Shown: positions 1 to 12,186, counted from the first letter of the stretch. The stretch: 64,000 nucleotides of DNA from Proteus mirabilis ATCC 29906 (GCF_000160755.1 NZ_GG668581.1:157629-221628); one strand, 5' to 3'. Numbers and translations are program-made. The notes: generated by a model not told the origin, from the letters alone.

Positions 1-30
1 CAATACCCTCGATAAATATCAAGGGTATTG
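1..30 (-). terminator. Hairpin downstream of zinT
   Basis: A 9-bp perfect outer stem (CAATACCCT pairing with AGGGTATTG) is extended inward by GAT/ATC after one mismatch, with an AAAT loop. It lies 33 bp beyond the zinT stop and could end the Zur operon. A T-tract cannot be checked because the minus-strand 3' side falls outside the window. Confidence 0.45.
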
Positions 31-63
31 ATGTCAGCCCAATAGGTTATTTCTTCACTTTAA

Positions 64-711
64 TTAGTGATAAAGCATTTCATGAACAATATCTTCCCCT
101 TTCATTGAATAAGGGTAATAGGTTGGCCAATTAGTTAGCTCTTTAAGTAATTCATCTTGTGAACTATTTCCCATATATAGATGAAAATGCTGTGCTTTTT
201 CTGGTGCAATAATATGATCGCTAAACTGAATAAACCGTGGAGCTTGGCTGTTGGCATCGTCACATCTAAACAGATAGCGAACACCTTTTTTACCCGATTG
301 ATAATGTAGAATACGATAACCATCATAGTGATATTCACAGCTATCGACTTTATCACCACGATGAAACTCTACGATATTATTCTCAATACCAATCATATCA
401 ACATCGGTTTTATAGCCTTGTGTATAGTAAGCTCGATATTGTTCTACTGTTTTATCTTGCTTCGTCTCCGCTTTCTTTTGCAAAACGATATCTAATTCGC
501 CACTACGCAGATAGGGTTCAACAGATTGCCATACGCCATCCCAATCGCTTAATGAGCGATTGAGAACGTCCTTGTCCTCAAAAATCCCATTCGCAGCATC
601 TATTTGTGCTTGTGTGCGTACTTTTTCATGATGATGTCCATGTGCCAAAACAGACATAGCACTACCTAAAAAACCCATAATCAAAAGACAAGAAAGGATT
701 GGTTTTTGCAT
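64..711 (-). CDS. zinT: Periplasmic zinc-binding protein ZinT
   Basis: ZinT (YodA family) binds zinc in the periplasm and passes it to the ZnuABC importer under zinc starvation. The 215-residue product has a signal peptide ending near Ala23, followed at once by the His-rich metal segment HGHHHEK (residues 24-30). The rest is the lipocalin-like ZinT domain, including the YRILHY and FIQFSDH stretches typical of the family. The start lies 3 bp downstream of the L36B stop, so it is very probably cotranscribed with rpmE2 and ykgO. The Zur box at 1117-1138 would then control all three. Length and sequence fit the family with no defect. The operon link to the ribosomal genes is inferred from spacing and strand. 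Confidence 0.95.
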   Translation of the reverse strand: MQKPILSCLLIMGFLGSAMSVLAHGHHHEKVRTQAQIDAANGIFEDKDVLNRSLSDWDGVWQSVEPYLRSGELDIVLQKKAETKQDKTVEQYRAYYTQGYKTDVDMIGIENNIVEFHRGDKVDSCEYHYDGYRILHYQSGKKGVRYLFRCDDANSQAPRFIQFSDHIIAPEKAQHFHLYMGNSSQDELLKELTNWPTYYPYSMKGEDIVHEMLYH

Positions 712-714
712 AGG

Positions 715-840
715 TTACCCCTGAACGGCTTTAAAACGTGGATTTGATTTGCAAATTACATACAGACGTCCACGACGGCGTACCACTTTACAATCAGGGT
801 GGCGCAGCTTCGCACTCTTTAATGAACTTAATACTTGCAT
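715..840 (-). CDS. ykgO: 50S ribosomal protein L36, zinc-free paralogue (type B)
   Basis: A 41-residue ribosomal protein bL36 of the C- (zinc-independent) type, which replaces the zinc-binding L36 in the ribosome when zinc is scarce. The family sequence is clear ([21 protein letters not shown]). It lacks the full Cys-Cys-Cys-His zinc ribbon of the housekeeping form. I chose the ATG at 840 rather than upstream in-frame starts because it gives the normal length and has a good ribosome site (AGGGAAG) just ahead. Only 10 bp separate it from the rpmE2 stop and 3 bp from zinT, so it is the middle gene of a likely Zur-controlled operon. Confidence 0.95.
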   Translation of the reverse strand: MQVLSSLKSAKLRHPDCKVVRRRGRLYVICKSNPRFKAVQG

Positions 841-850
841 TTTTTCTTCC

Positions 851-1099
851 CTAATTAACAAATCGGCCAAAACGCTTATTAAAGCGTGCCACATTACCTT
901 CTTGAGAATGTGTTTTTTGTTTACCGGTATAAAATGGATGAGACTGAGAAGAGACATCTAAAGTGACATAAGGATAGCGTTGCCCCTCATACTCAATAGT
1001 TTTATCAGTTTGAATGGTTGATCCCACTTTAAAATAAGCATCTACGCTAGTGTCATGGAAAATGACAGTACGATATTGTGGATGAATATTTTCTTTCAT
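851..1099 (-). CDS. rpmE2: 50S ribosomal protein L31 type B (zinc-free)
   Basis: An 82-residue bL31 paralogue (YkgM type). It takes the place of zinc-binding RpmE on the ribosome during zinc starvation, freeing stored zinc. It begins [10 protein letters not shown] and carries the family features SHPFYTG and FNKRFG, but no CXXC zinc ligands, which marks it as type B. The ATG at 1099 has a strong ribosome site (GAGGGCGAG). It is the first gene of the minus-strand run rpmE2-ykgO-zinT. Its start lies about 20 bp from the palindromic Zur box, so the operator overlaps the likely promoter and zinc-loaded Zur should repress it. Confidence 0.96.
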   Translation of the reverse strand: MKENIHPQYRTVIFHDTSVDAYFKVGSTIQTDKTIEYEGQRYPYVTLDVSSQSHPFYTGKQKTHSQEGNVARFNKRFGRFVN

Positions 1100-1116
1100 A
1101 CTCGCCCTCTTTATGT

Positions 1117-1138
1117 AATGTTATAATATAACAATATT
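1117..1138. promoter_or_regulatory. Zur operator
   Basis: The perfect palindrome GTTATAATATAAC (1120-1132), flanked by AAT and AATATT, matches the enterobacterial Zur box (consensus core GTTATANTATAAC). It sits directly upstream of rpmE2, in the position expected for repression of rpmE2-ykgO-zinT. The site is seen directly; Zur binding is inferred. Confidence 0.85.
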
Positions 1139-1469
1139 GAGTTGCGATAATGTAGCGCCTTTTTATTTTAATGGCTAGTTTTTTTGATCATTTTTTTTAT
1201 ATACCTATTAGTGATAGTGGCATCTCTACATGTTGCAAGGGGTGAGGCAACATAGAACATTTGATTAAGCAGAGTAAGTCTATTCAAAAAATAAATGCTA
1301 AACATTCACCACATTATGCCGTTGAATAGATAACACTCAGTATTCTTCTGTCTCGCTTAATCCCACAACTATAGACGATTAAGCATCGGGTGCTTTTGGT
1401 AACACCTTCAAGGACGTAATCAAATTAAAGAGATAATTCTGAAAAGAATTCAGGGAGCAGGTAAGGATC
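1139..1469. other. Intergenic region between the Zur operon and ytfB
   Basis: About 330 bp with no convincing gene. It contains a weak hairpin TGTTGC/GCAACA (1231-1252), a small AAGCA/TGCTT hairpin near 1381-1395, and AATTCT-GAAA-AGAATT (1435-1450) just ahead of the ytfB ribosome site (AAGGATC). It must hold the ytfB promoter; I cannot place it reliably. Confidence 0.4.
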
Positions 1470-2129
1470 ATGGTTCGTGCTAGTATGGCAACAAGAAATA
1501 AAAAAGAGGTTACAATTAGTGATAGTGATTCACAGTTCAATCATGAGGTGAATATGGGCAAATTCCCAGGCTTACATCGTCGAGCAATCGTTGTTATTGC
1601 CATTATTTTGTTAGTCGTTTTTTTCTGGCCAACAAGTGAAAATACCACCCCACCTCAACCCTCATCTTCGACACAAGATCTTCCTGTGCCTGTAGCACCT
1701 TCTGTCTCAAATGAAACACAAAATGTCCCTAATACACTACCACCAGCACAAGATAGTCTAAATGCTGAGCAAGAGACAGAAGACTTACCAGAAGAAGGTG
1801 AAGCCAATAATACCAATGACAATACGCCAGTAAACACAACGCCTCAAGCACCGTCAACCGCGACTGAAAATTGGCAAACTTATACCATTAAAGAGGGGCA
1901 AACCCTTGCACAACTATTTAGAGATAATCAGTTGCTTGTCAATGATGCGTTTACTATGGCGAAATCAGAAGGCCCACAAAAGCCGTTAAGCCAGTTACGC
2001 GCCGGACAAACCATTCGTTTACAACGAGGTTCACAAGGTGAAGTGAGTATGCTTGAAGTGACTGACAATACCGGTACTGTTATTACCTTCACTCGACTCA
2101 GTGATGGTAGTTATTATCGTACGCCATAG
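1470..2129 (+). CDS. ytfB: OapA/YtfB-family envelope protein
   Basis: A single-pass inner-membrane protein of the OapA/YtfB family; in E. coli YtfB binds glycan and is linked to cell division. Seen in the 219-residue sequence: a short cytoplasmic N-terminus, one membrane helix at about residues 38-53, a Pro/Thr/Ser/Asn-rich linker (about 55-130) and a C-terminal LysM-like OapA domain from about 132 (YTIKEGQTLAQLF, RAGQTIRLQRG). The start at 1470 follows AAGGATC; Met6 is an alternative. Its place next to rplI matches E. coli. It is convergent with the ribosomal operon and shares the bidirectional terminator at 2171-2199. Function is inferred from the family. Confidence 0.85.
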   Translation: MVRASMATRNKKEVTISDSDSQFNHEVNMGKFPGLHRRAIVVIAIILLVVFFWPTSENTTPPQPSSSTQDLPVPVAPSVSNETQNVPNTLPPAQDSLNAEQETEDLPEEGEANNTNDNTPVNTTPQAPSTATENWQTYTIKEGQTLAQLFRDNQLLVNDAFTMAKSEGPQKPLSQLRAGQTIRLQRGSQGEVSMLEVTDNTGTVITFTRLSDGSYYRTP

Positions 2130-2170
2130 TGTCAACAAGCGGTGTGGAGAAATAGAGCAATAACCTATAT

Positions 2171-2199
2171 AAAAAACGCCAGCTAAGCTGGCGTTTTTC
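2171..2199. terminator. Bidirectional terminator between ytfB and rplI
   Basis: A perfect 8-bp stem ACGCCAGC/GCTGGCGT with a TAA loop, flanked by A6 on one side and T5 on the other. It can serve ytfB (plus) and the rpsF-priB-rpsR-rplI operon (minus). Confidence 0.9.
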
Positions 2200-2226
2200 T
2201 ATCAACATAACTGTTTAATCTAATGA

Positions 2227-2676
2227 TTATTCAGCAACGATGATTACATTCAGTTCAGCGAATACGTCACTGTGAACTTGGAAGTGAACTTCGTGGTCAC
2301 CAGTTGTACGCAGAACGCCGTTTGGCAGGCGAACTTCGCTCTTACAAATTTCAACGCCAGCTGCAGTTACTGCATCAGCGATGTCACGTGTACCGATTGA
2401 ACCAAACAGTTTACCTTCGTCACCCGCTTTAGAGCTGATAGTGACAGATCCCAGTGCAGTGATTTTCGCTGCACGAGCTTCAGCTGCTGCTAAAGTTTCA
2501 GCTAATTTAGCTTCTAACTCAGCACGACGCGCTTCGAAAAACTCGATGTTTTTCTTAGTCGCAGAAACAGCTTTACCCTGTGGGATTAAATAGTTACGAG
2601 CATAGCCCGATTTTACGTTAACCTGATCACCCAGGCTACCCAGATTCGCTACTTTATCAAGCAGAATAATTTGCAT
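2227..2676 (-). CDS. rplI: 50S ribosomal protein L9
   Basis: Ribosomal protein bL9, which binds 23S rRNA at the base of the L1 stalk and stretches toward neighbouring ribosomes. At 149 residues it has the usual length. The N-terminal domain ([30 protein letters not shown]) and the long connecting helix (about residues 45-75) are plain to see, followed by the C-terminal RNA-binding domain. AAGG precedes the ATG. It is the last gene of the classic operon rpsF-priB-rpsR-rplI, ending at the shared terminator with ytfB. Confidence 0.98.
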   Translation of the reverse strand: MQIILLDKVANLGSLGDQVNVKSGYARNYLIPQGKAVSATKKNIEFFEARRAELEAKLAETLAAAEARAAKITALGSVTISSKAGDEGKLFGSIGTRDIADAVTAAGVEICKSEVRLPNGVLRTTGDHEVHFQVHSDVFAELNVIIVAE

Positions 2677-2719
2677 TACCTTATCCTCTACAAGTCATTA
2701 ATGGACTATATAATACCTA

Positions 2720-3269
<550 letters not shown>

Positions 3270-3277
3270 AACACTAA

Positions 3278-3694
<417 letters not shown>

Positions 3695-3700
3695 TTATCA

Positions 3701-3735
3701 GCCTCCTGTCAGGGTCAGTCACCACCCATGGAGGC
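3701..3735 (-). promoter_or_regulatory. S6:S18-binding leader hairpin of rpsF
   Basis: In the minus-strand leader, GCCTCC (3735-3730) pairs with GGAGGC (3706-3701) around a GC-containing interior, about 28 nt before the rpsF start. Enterobacterial rpsF leaders carry a conserved structure here, bound by the S6:S18 heterodimer to repress translation. The stem is seen; protein binding is inferred from family knowledge. Confidence 0.65.
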
Positions 3736-3833
3736 AAGGAACTTGTTTAAGTGTGACTGAAAAAATTGACGCGTAACTATACCCCCCCACGCAATAAAAC
3801 TCAAGGGAGGAAGAGAATAAAATACGCGCAGTG

Positions 3834-4577
3834 TTATTTTACAGAAATACGCTGACGCATTGCTTCAAATAAACAAACTCCGGTTGCCACGGAGACATTT
3901 AATGAAGAGACTGAGCCTGCCATAGGAATACTGATTAACTCATCACAATGTTCGCGGGTTAAACGGCGCATTCCTTCACCTTCAGCCCCCATAACCAAAG
4001 CTAAAGGCCCTGTGAGTTTGCTTTGATATAATGTATGATCCGCTTCCCCCGCGGTGCCAACAATCCAGATGTTCTCTTCTTGTAGTAAGCGTAAAGTACG
4101 TGCCAGATTGGTTACACGGATCAAAGGTACGCTTTCTGCAGCACCACAAGCGACTTTTTTCGCCGTGGCATTTAATTGAGCTGAGCGATCTTTTGGTACA
4201 ATGACTGCGTGAACACCAGCCGCATCAGCACTACGTAAGCATGCCCCTAAGTTGTGTGGATCAGTCACACCATCTAACACTAATAGAAAAGGTGTACCTA
4301 CTTCAGCTAATAAGTCCGGTAAATCTTGTTCTTGGTACTGACGACTAGGTTTTACCTTAGCAATTATCCCTTGGTGAACCGCACCTTCAGTTTGATTATC
4401 TAACCATTGGCGATTAGCAACTTGAACTAAAATCCCTTGTTCTTCCAGCGCATGGATCACCGGCATTAAACGACGATCTTCGCGTCCTTTTAACACATAA
4501 ACTTCTTTAAAATGTGTCGGATCACGCTCAAGCAGTGCTTTTACTGCGTGAATACCATAAATAATATCTTCGCTCAT
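3834..4577 (-). CDS. rlmB: 23S rRNA (Gm2251) 2'-O-methyltransferase
   Basis: RlmB is a SPOUT-fold, SAM-dependent methyltransferase that 2'-O-methylates G2251 in the 23S rRNA P loop. The 247-residue product has the N-terminal substrate-binding domain ([15 protein letters not shown]) and the knotted catalytic domain with its motifs: [34 protein letters not shown] and [18 protein letters not shown]. It follows rnr on the same strand, but an intrinsic terminator hairpin (4621-4643) lies between them. It may therefore be expressed partly by read-through and partly from its own promoter. Confidence 0.97.
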   Translation of the reverse strand: MSEDIIYGIHAVKALLERDPTHFKEVYVLKGREDRRLMPVIHALEEQGILVQVANRQWLDNQTEGAVHQGIIAKVKPSRQYQEQDLPDLLAEVGTPFLLVLDGVTDPHNLGACLRSADAAGVHAVIVPKDRSAQLNATAKKVACGAAESVPLIRVTNLARTLRLLQEENIWIVGTAGEADHTLYQSKLTGPLALVMGAEGEGMRRLTREHCDELISIPMAGSVSSLNVSVATGVCLFEAMRQRISVK

Positions 4578-4620
4578 AGCGGTTGTTACTCGTTAAAAAA
4601 TAAAAGGCACAATAACAGAT

Positions 4621-4643
4621 AAAAGGCGGAAAATCCGCCTTTT
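4621..4643 (-). terminator. Hairpin between rnr and rlmB
   Basis: The 10-bp stem AAAAGGCGGA/TCCGCCTTTT has an AAA loop and T-rich flanks in both directions. It sits after the rnr stop and about 45 bp before the rlmB start, so it is likely a terminator or attenuator that lowers rlmB expression relative to nsrR-rnr. Confidence 0.8.
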
Positions 4644-4680
4644 TAATAGGAGTCAAACAGTGAATGACTTCGTTGTATAA

Positions 4681-7170
4681 CTACGCTTTAGTGCGTTTCG
4701 CCGCACGTTTGGCTTTTAATTTCGCCTCTATCTTTTTGGTTTGTGCAGAAGCTTTTTTGCGTTTAGTACTCGCCTTGTCCTTCGCAATTTTCTCTTTAAT
4801 GACTTTATCTTTACTCTGTTTTTCTTTACTTGATTTACCTTTCCTAAAGGCACTATCAGGTTCAAAGTTTTTGTCTTTGCTGGCATCACGACGACGAGAC
4901 TTACTACTGCTCGCATTTTTCTTGTCTTTTCCCCCTTTTAACGCACGAACACGTGCTGTTTTCCCGGGGTTACGTGCTTTACGTGTTGTTGAAATCAATG
5001 AGAAGTCAATAGTACGTTCATCCATACTGACCGCTTCAACTTTCACTTCAACTTCATCACCCAGACGATACACCTGACCGGATGACTCACCAATTAAACG
5101 CTGTCCAACATTATCAAATTGATAGTAATCATTATTTAATGTGGATACATGAACAAGACCATCAATAAATAGATCGTTTAAGCGCACAAAGAAACCGAAA
5201 CCAGTGACACTGGTAATAATACCGGTAAATTGCTGACCAATTTGATCAAGCATGAAATCACATTTCAGCCAATCAGCCACATCACGGGTTGCTTCATCCG
5301 CCCGACGTTCAGTTAAAGAGCAGTGCTCCCCTAATTGAAGCATGGTATCCATATCACTATGATAGCCCCCCGTTGGGGTCCAGCGTTGTGAGCCATGGCC
5401 TTGCTGTTTCGCTATCTGGTATTTAATAGCACGATGTAATGCTAAGTCAGGATAACGACGGATGGGGGAAGTGAAGTGAGCATAAGATTTTAATGCTAAA
5501 CCAAAGTGACCTCGATTTTCAGGATCGTAAATTGCCTGTTTCATGGAGCGCAATACCATGGTTTGTAGCATTTCGTGATCTGGACGCTCTTCGACTTCTT
5601 TCATGACCCGCGCATAATCGCCTGGCTCCGGTGTTAATCCTCCCGGTAATGTTAAACCCAGTTCATTAAATACCGAACGTAAATTCATTACGCTCTCTTC
5701 TTTGGGTTTATCATGCACACGATATAACGCAGGCTCTTCATTTTTCTCAACAAAACGCGCCGCCGCAATATTGGCTAAAATCATGCACTCTTCAATTAAT
5801 TTATGTGCATCATTACGTACAACCGGTTCGATACGATCGATACGACGTTCTGCATTGAAAATAAATTTCGCTTCTTCCGATTCAAAACCAATGGCACCAC
5901 GCTGTTCACGGGCCTTATCGAGGGCTTGGTATAGCTCATAAAGGTGCTCAATATCTTTTACGATCGGTTGGTAGTGCTCACGTAACTCTTCATCACCTTG
6001 AATGATTTTCCATACTTTGGTGTAAGTCATTCGCGCGTGAGAGCTCATTACGGCTTCATAGAATTTATAAGATGAAAGGCGCCCCTGCTCAGAAACGGTC
6101 ATTTCACAAACCATACATAAACGGTCGACTTGTGGATTTAATGAACATAATCCATTCGACAGTACTTCTGGCAGCATAGGGACAACTTGAGATGGGAAAT
6201 AGACCGAATTGCCTCGGCTACGCGCTTCTGTGTCTAATGCAGTTTGAGGGCGTACATAATAGCTCACATCTGCAATTGCTACCCATAAACGCCAGCCCCC
6301 GCCTTTTTTACGCTGGCAATAAACGGCATCATCAAAGTCTCGCGCATCTTCACCATCAATGGTAATTAAAGGGAGATCACGCAAATCAACGCGGCCTTGT
6401 TTCGCTGACTCTGGCACATCTTCTTTTAAATCAGCGATTTCTTTTTCTACTTTAGGTGGCCAAGTATGAGGAATTTCATGGGTGCGTAGTGCAATTTCTA
6501 CCGCAATTCCCGTCCCCATAGTTTCACCTAAAATTTCAACAATGCGTCCTACCGCTTGAGTACGCCGTGTTGGTCTTGTGGTAACTTCAACCACCACCAC
6601 ATTCCCCATACGTGCGCCCATGATATCTTCTTTAGGGATAAGAATATCAAAACTTAAACGGCTATCGTCAGGTACCACAAATCCCATACCTGACTCAATA
6701 AAATAGCGCCCAACAATTTGGCTGTTTCTGGGTTCAAGAACACGAACGACGCGACCTTCTCGACGCCCTTTTCTATCCATGCCTAGGGGTTGCGCTAAAA
6801 TCACATCACCATGCATGGTTTTTTTCATTTCATCTTGTGAAAGATAGAGATCATCCTTTTGGCCTTCCGCACGTAAAAAACCATAGCCGTCACGGTGACC
6901 GATAACTTTACCTTTCCAAAGATCGAGGCGTTCAGGTAAGGCATAACACTGACGTCGAGTAAAAACTAACTGACCATCTCGTTCCATAGCCCGTAAACGA
7001 CGACGTAATGCTTCCAGATTTTCTTCACCTGAAATTTTCAATGCCTGCGCGATATCTTCACGGCTCATCGGGGCCGGGCGTTTCTTCATTTCTTCTAAAA
7101 TAAATTCACGACTAGCAATTGGAGAGGCGTATTTTTCGGCTTCTCTATCCTGAAAAGGATCTTTGGACAT
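4681..7170 (-). CDS. rnr: Exoribonuclease R
   Basis: RNase R is a processive 3'-5' exoribonuclease that degrades structured RNA, helps in rRNA and tmRNA quality control, and is cold-inducible in E. coli. Seen in order: an N-terminal helix-turn-helix region (about 25-80), cold-shock domains, the RNB catalytic domain with [20 protein letters not shown] and SYYVRP, an S1 domain ([20 protein letters not shown]), and a Lys/Arg/Ser-rich tail of about 100 residues. I chose the ATG at 7170 ([10 protein letters not shown]) because GGAGG lies just upstream and the length (829 residues) fits. It follows nsrR by 38 bp, the conserved nsrR-rnr-rlmB order. Confidence 0.97.
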   Translation of the reverse strand: MSKDPFQDREAEKYASPIASREFILEEMKKRPAPMSREDIAQALKISGEENLEALRRRLRAMERDGQLVFTRRQCYALPERLDLWKGKVIGHRDGYGFLRAEGQKDDLYLSQDEMKKTMHGDVILAQPLGMDRKGRREGRVVRVLEPRNSQIVGRYFIESGMGFVVPDDSRLSFDILIPKEDIMGARMGNVVVVEVTTRPTRRTQAVGRIVEILGETMGTGIAVEIALRTHEIPHTWPPKVEKEIADLKEDVPESAKQGRVDLRDLPLITIDGEDARDFDDAVYCQRKKGGGWRLWVAIADVSYYVRPQTALDTEARSRGNSVYFPSQVVPMLPEVLSNGLCSLNPQVDRLCMVCEMTVSEQGRLSSYKFYEAVMSSHARMTYTKVWKIIQGDEELREHYQPIVKDIEHLYELYQALDKAREQRGAIGFESEEAKFIFNAERRIDRIEPVVRNDAHKLIEECMILANIAAARFVEKNEEPALYRVHDKPKEESVMNLRSVFNELGLTLPGGLTPEPGDYARVMKEVEERPDHEMLQTMVLRSMKQAIYDPENRGHFGLALKSYAHFTSPIRRYPDLALHRAIKYQIAKQQGHGSQRWTPTGGYHSDMDTMLQLGEHCSLTERRADEATRDVADWLKCDFMLDQIGQQFTGIITSVTGFGFFVRLNDLFIDGLVHVSTLNNDYYQFDNVGQRLIGESSGQVYRLGDEVEVKVEAVSMDERTIDFSLISTTRKARNPGKTARVRALKGGKDKKNASSSKSRRRDASKDKNFEPDSAFRKGKSSKEKQSKDKVIKEKIAKDKASTKRKKASAQTKKIEAKLKAKRAAKRTKA

Positions 7171-7208
7171 TATGACCTCCAAGCTATCAGAATGATGAAA
7201 TTGTCGAC

Positions 7209-7637
7209 TCAAACATCTTCTAATAACAATTTATATAAGGGGCTGTTGTTTTCTACCAATTCAGCCAGTGTATGACGGTCTAGCTCTTTCAAAAACTGTT
7301 CTATCGCTTGATTTAATACAAGTTTTAATCGACAAGCTGGGGTGATATGACAAAACTCAGCACTACAGTTAACCAGTGAAAGCGGCTCTAAAGCACGAAC
7401 GACCTCGCCGACAATAATATCAGCGGCAGGTTTACCTAAGCGTATACCACCATTTTTTCCACGTATCGCTTCGACAAATCCCATATGACTTAGCTGATTA
7501 ATAATCTTAACCATATGATTACGTGACACACCATAGACCTGCGTCACTTCGGTGATGCTCGTCATTTTGCCTTCTGGCAATGAAGCCATATATATCAACG
7601 CCCGCAATCCATAATCTGTAAAACTGGTTAATTGCAC
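7209..7637 (-). CDS. nsrR: Nitric-oxide-sensing repressor NsrR
   Basis: NsrR is an Rrf2-family repressor with a nitric-oxide-labile iron-sulfur cluster; it controls hmp and other nitrosative-stress genes. The 142-residue product has the Rrf2 winged helix ([45 protein letters not shown]). Its three cluster cysteines are at positions 91, 96 and 102, the same numbering as in E. coli. It is first in the nsrR-rnr-rlmB cluster. The terminator-like hairpin at about 7829-7860 separates it from purA, so it probably has its own promoter in 7638-7825. Confidence 0.96.
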   Translation of the reverse strand: MQLTSFTDYGLRALIYMASLPEGKMTSITEVTQVYGVSRNHMVKIINQLSHMGFVEAIRGKNGGIRLGKPAADIIVGEVVRALEPLSLVNCSAEFCHITPACRLKLVLNQAIEQFLKELDRHTLAELVENNSPLYKLLLEDV

Positions 7638-7824
7638 AATGACCTCTGAAAAGTAAAACTCCCAGTTAAAGAAGTTAAAGGATAAATAATGAGTAATGAG
7701 AATATCATTTTATTAAGCAATATTATGTTTAATTTTTGGACATTTAGCAAAGATATACTCAAAAGTCCGCGCTTTTAGGCTTACTCACCACAACCATTAA
7801 AATAATAGCGATATCACAGGCAAA

Positions 7825-7862
7825 GAAAAAGCGATCCTGTCGCTTTTCAACAGATCGCTTCT
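7825..7862 (-). terminator. Second hairpin in the purA-nsrR interval
   Basis: On the minus strand AAGCGAT-CTGT pairs with ACAG-ATCGCTT (one bulged base), followed by a run of T (GCTTTTTC). It lies about 140 bp beyond the first purA terminator. The 7638-8062 interval otherwise shows no gene I can support. Confidence 0.6.
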
Positions 7863-8001
7863 CTTAGTTGACAACAAAATAACGTTATCTTATTTCACTT
7901 CTGACCATAGCCCTAAAACAAAAACGCAACCGAGCGGGAAAGAGTTTTTCGTTTTATTGCTAATCAACATAGTGACTCAGTTCGGCTTTGTTACAGATAC
8001 G

Positions 8002-8036
8002 AAAAAATCGCCCCTGTCATTTTCAGGGACGATTTT
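8002..8036 (-). terminator. purA terminator
   Basis: Minus strand: AAAATCG-CCCTG pairs with CAGGG-CGATTTT around ATGACA-like loop bases, ending in T6. It lies 27 bp beyond the purA stop. A clear intrinsic terminator. Confidence 0.88.
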
Positions 8037-8062
8037 CACATCAAACCAATTAATACAATAAA

Positions 8063-9752
<1,690 letters not shown>

Positions 9753-9784
9753 AAAAAAATCCCCTAAGTTTTATCTTAGGGGAT
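9753..9784 (-). terminator. hflK-hflC terminator
   Basis: The perfect 10-bp stem ATCCCCTAAG/CTTAGGGGAT has a 6-nt loop and is followed on the minus strand by T7. It ends the amiB-to-hflC gene run 28 bp after the hflC stop. Confidence 0.92.
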
Positions 9785-9812
9785 GATTATTTATTTTCTT
9801 GAACGATGACGA

Positions 9813-10817
9813 TTACTCTTCAATCGCTCTCGCTTTAGTTGGTGCTTTCATATAGCGTAAGAAATCGCTATCTGGACTTAACACCATGACGTCATTACCG
9901 TCTTTATTAAAGCTATTCTCATAAGCACGTAAGCTACGGATAAACGCATAGAAGTCAGGATCTTGACTGAATGCATCAGCAAATAGTTTAGTTGCTTGCG
10001 CATCCCCTTCACCTCGAATACGTAACGATTCACGCTCCGATTCAGCTAAGGTTTCTGTCACTGTTTTATCTGCCGCAGCACGGATTTTCACCGCTTCTTC
10101 TTGACCTTGTGAACGGTGACGACGAGCAACCGCTTCACGCTCTGCACGCATACGTTGATAAATGGCTTCAGAAACTTCCATTGGTAAGTTGATTTGTTTG
10201 ATACGAACATCAATCACTTCAATACCTAATGCCGCCATACTGTTCATATTGATAGCAGGGGCTTTACCTTTGGTCTCTTCTGCCACTTTCTTCGCAGCAA
10301 TAGCAATAGCATCATCTGCATCACTTTTATCGCGAGAAGGTGTACCTTCATTCAACGCATTACGTACATCAATGGTTAAACGACCACGTGAATCAGTGAT
10401 AATTTGGTTTACACTCATACGACCAATTTCAGAGCGTAAACGGTCACTAAATTTACGACGCAATAAGGTTTCTGCTTGCATCGTATTACCACCACCAGTA
10501 GCTAGGTAGTAAGTACTAAAATCACTGATACGCCATTTCAGATAAGAGTCAACTAACAAGTCTTTGTTCTCACCTGATAAGAAGCGATCTTGCTGGATAT
10601 TCATCGTTTGGATACGCGCATCCAATTTTTTCACATTCTCAATAAATGGAATTTTAAAGTGAATACCCGGTTCATAAACGACCGGTTTATTTTCACCATC
10701 ACGTACCACTTTCGAGAAACGTAAAATAATACCGCGTTCATATTGTTGCACGACAAATACTGAGGAGTACAACAACGCTAAAATAATAACTGCAACAACA
10801 GCGATAACTTTACGCAT
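9813..10817 (-). CDS. hflC: Modulator of FtsH protease HflC
   Basis: HflC is a membrane-anchored SPFH (band 7/prohibitin) protein that forms, with HflK, a large periplasmic cage around FtsH and restrains its proteolysis. The 334-residue product has one N-terminal membrane helix (about 5-22), the SPFH domain (YERGIILRFSK... PGIHFKIPF) and a long Ala/Glu/Arg-rich coiled coil (about 200-270). It follows hflK by 2 bp, as expected for two subunits made together. Confidence 0.97.
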   Translation of the reverse strand: MRKVIAVVAVIILALLYSSVFVVQQYERGIILRFSKVVRDGENKPVVYEPGIHFKIPFIENVKKLDARIQTMNIQQDRFLSGENKDLLVDSYLKWRISDFSTYYLATGGGNTMQAETLLRRKFSDRLRSEIGRMSVNQIITDSRGRLTIDVRNALNEGTPSRDKSDADDAIAIAAKKVAEETKGKAPAINMNSMAALGIEVIDVRIKQINLPMEVSEAIYQRMRAEREAVARRHRSQGQEEAVKIRAAADKTVTETLAESERESLRIRGEGDAQATKLFADAFSQDPDFYAFIRSLRAYENSFNKDGNDVMVLSPDSDFLRYMKAPTKARAIEE

Positions 10818-10819
10818 GA

Positions 10820-12094
10820 TTATTGTCCTCCTTGATTAGAGCCATAAGGCTGACCATAACCACCACTATTATTGCTACCATATCCACCGTTACCATAAGT
10901 TGTTGCTGGTTTCTGAGTAGGTGTTGTGTTGGTACTTGGCGTAGGGGTTGAAATACGCGCAGGTGCCTCTGTGACACTATTAAATGACGTTGGCGCTTTT
11001 GGTTGCTGGCGTAACATTTGCTCTAAAGGCAGAACCAACATACTGTTACCTTTGTCATTGGCAATGACTTTACGTGTTTTCGACAACACTTTTTCCATTG
11101 TTTCAATATACAGACGCTCACGAGTAATTTCCGGTGCTGCGCGATATTCAGGTAAGATTTTGGCGAAACTCGCCACCTCACCTTCTGCTTTCATCACCAC
11201 ACTCGTTTTATAAGCGGTTGCTTCTTCAATCATACGTTGTGCGTTACCTTTCGCTAATGGTAACACTTCGTTTTTATAAGCCTCAGCCTGACGAATGGTT
11301 TTCTGCTCTTCTTCTCGTGCCGCAATTACGTCATCGAATGCCGCTTTTACCGCTTCTGGTGGGCGAGCAACTTGGAAGTTGACGTCCACAATGGAGATCC
11401 CCATTTTATAAGGGCGGATCGTCTCTTCTAATTCTTGACGGGTTTGATCACGAATTTCTGAACGGTTCGATGTCAGGATCTTTTCCATTTCTGAACGACC
11501 AATGACACCACGGACGGCACTGTCTGTCGCTTGTCCTAGGCTATTCATTGGCGTTGTGACATTAAAGAGAAATGCTTCTGGATCTGAGACAACATATTGA
11601 ACGTTTATCTCAACTTGAACCATGTTTTCATCTGATGTCAACATCATGCCACCCGTAGTTAAATCACGGATGGTTTTTACGTTGACAGGCTGAACTTCAT
11701 CAATGAAAGTCGGTTTCCAGTTTAAACCAGGCTCGACGATTTGGTAAAATTTACCGAAACGAGTCACAACACCTTGTTCGGCTTCTTTAATGGTATAAAA
11801 ACCACTGGCAGCCCAAACGACAACCACAGCACCTAATGCAAGAGAAACTAATACGTTTCCAGCATTACCACGAGGTCCGCCATTTTGCCCAGAAGAGGAG
11901 TTTCCTCCTTTTTTACCACCGAAACCGCCAAGTTTTGCACTCAGTTTCCGGAACAAATCATCGAGATCTGATGCTTTACGATCCCGACCTCCTTGATTAC
12001 CGTTAGAGTTCCCGTCGCCGTTATTATTACCGCCGTTTCGGTTCCCCCACGGGTCGCGGTCTTGTCCGTTGTTACCGGGCTGATTCCACGCCAT
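10820..12094 (-). CDS. hflK: Modulator of FtsH protease HflK
   Basis: HflK is the partner SPFH protein of HflC in the FtsH-regulating complex. The 424-residue product starts with a Gly/Asn/Asp-rich cytoplasmic stretch (about 1-75), then a membrane helix near residues 80-100 (NVLVSLALGAVVVVWAASGF), the SPFH domain (GVVTRFGKF, PGLNWKPTF), a coiled coil, and a low-complexity Thr/Gly/Asn/Tyr-rich tail. hflX lies 92 bp upstream. The arrangement hfq-hflX-hflK-hflC is standard. Confidence 0.97.
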   Translation of the reverse strand: MAWNQPGNNGQDRDPWGNRNGGNNNGDGNSNGNQGGRDRKASDLDDLFRKLSAKLGGFGGKKGGNSSSGQNGGPRGNAGNVLVSLALGAVVVVWAASGFYTIKEAEQGVVTRFGKFYQIVEPGLNWKPTFIDEVQPVNVKTIRDLTTGGMMLTSDENMVQVEINVQYVVSDPEAFLFNVTTPMNSLGQATDSAVRGVIGRSEMEKILTSNRSEIRDQTRQELEETIRPYKMGISIVDVNFQVARPPEAVKAAFDDVIAAREEEQKTIRQAEAYKNEVLPLAKGNAQRMIEEATAYKTSVVMKAEGEVASFAKILPEYRAAPEITRERLYIETMEKVLSKTRKVIANDKGNSMLVLPLEQMLRQQPKAPTSFNSVTEAPARISTPTPSTNTTPTQKPATTYGNGGYGSNNSGGYGQPYGSNQGGQ

Positions 12095-12186
12095 GTTCTA
12101 GCTCCATTATTATGATTAGATTTATCAGGCTTAAGAGCCGATTTCATCGCCAGCTCTCAGTTAATGTTCTTTAGTATGGCCAATTA

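Noticed and set aside
715-957. Longer 80-codon form of the L36B frame
   Set aside because: The first 39 codons overlap rpmE2 in another frame; the conserved protein starts at 840 with its own ribosome site.
4664-5077. 137-codon plus-strand frame across the rnr 3' end
   Set aside because: Antisense shadow of the Lys/Arg-rich RNase R tail; no family resemblance.
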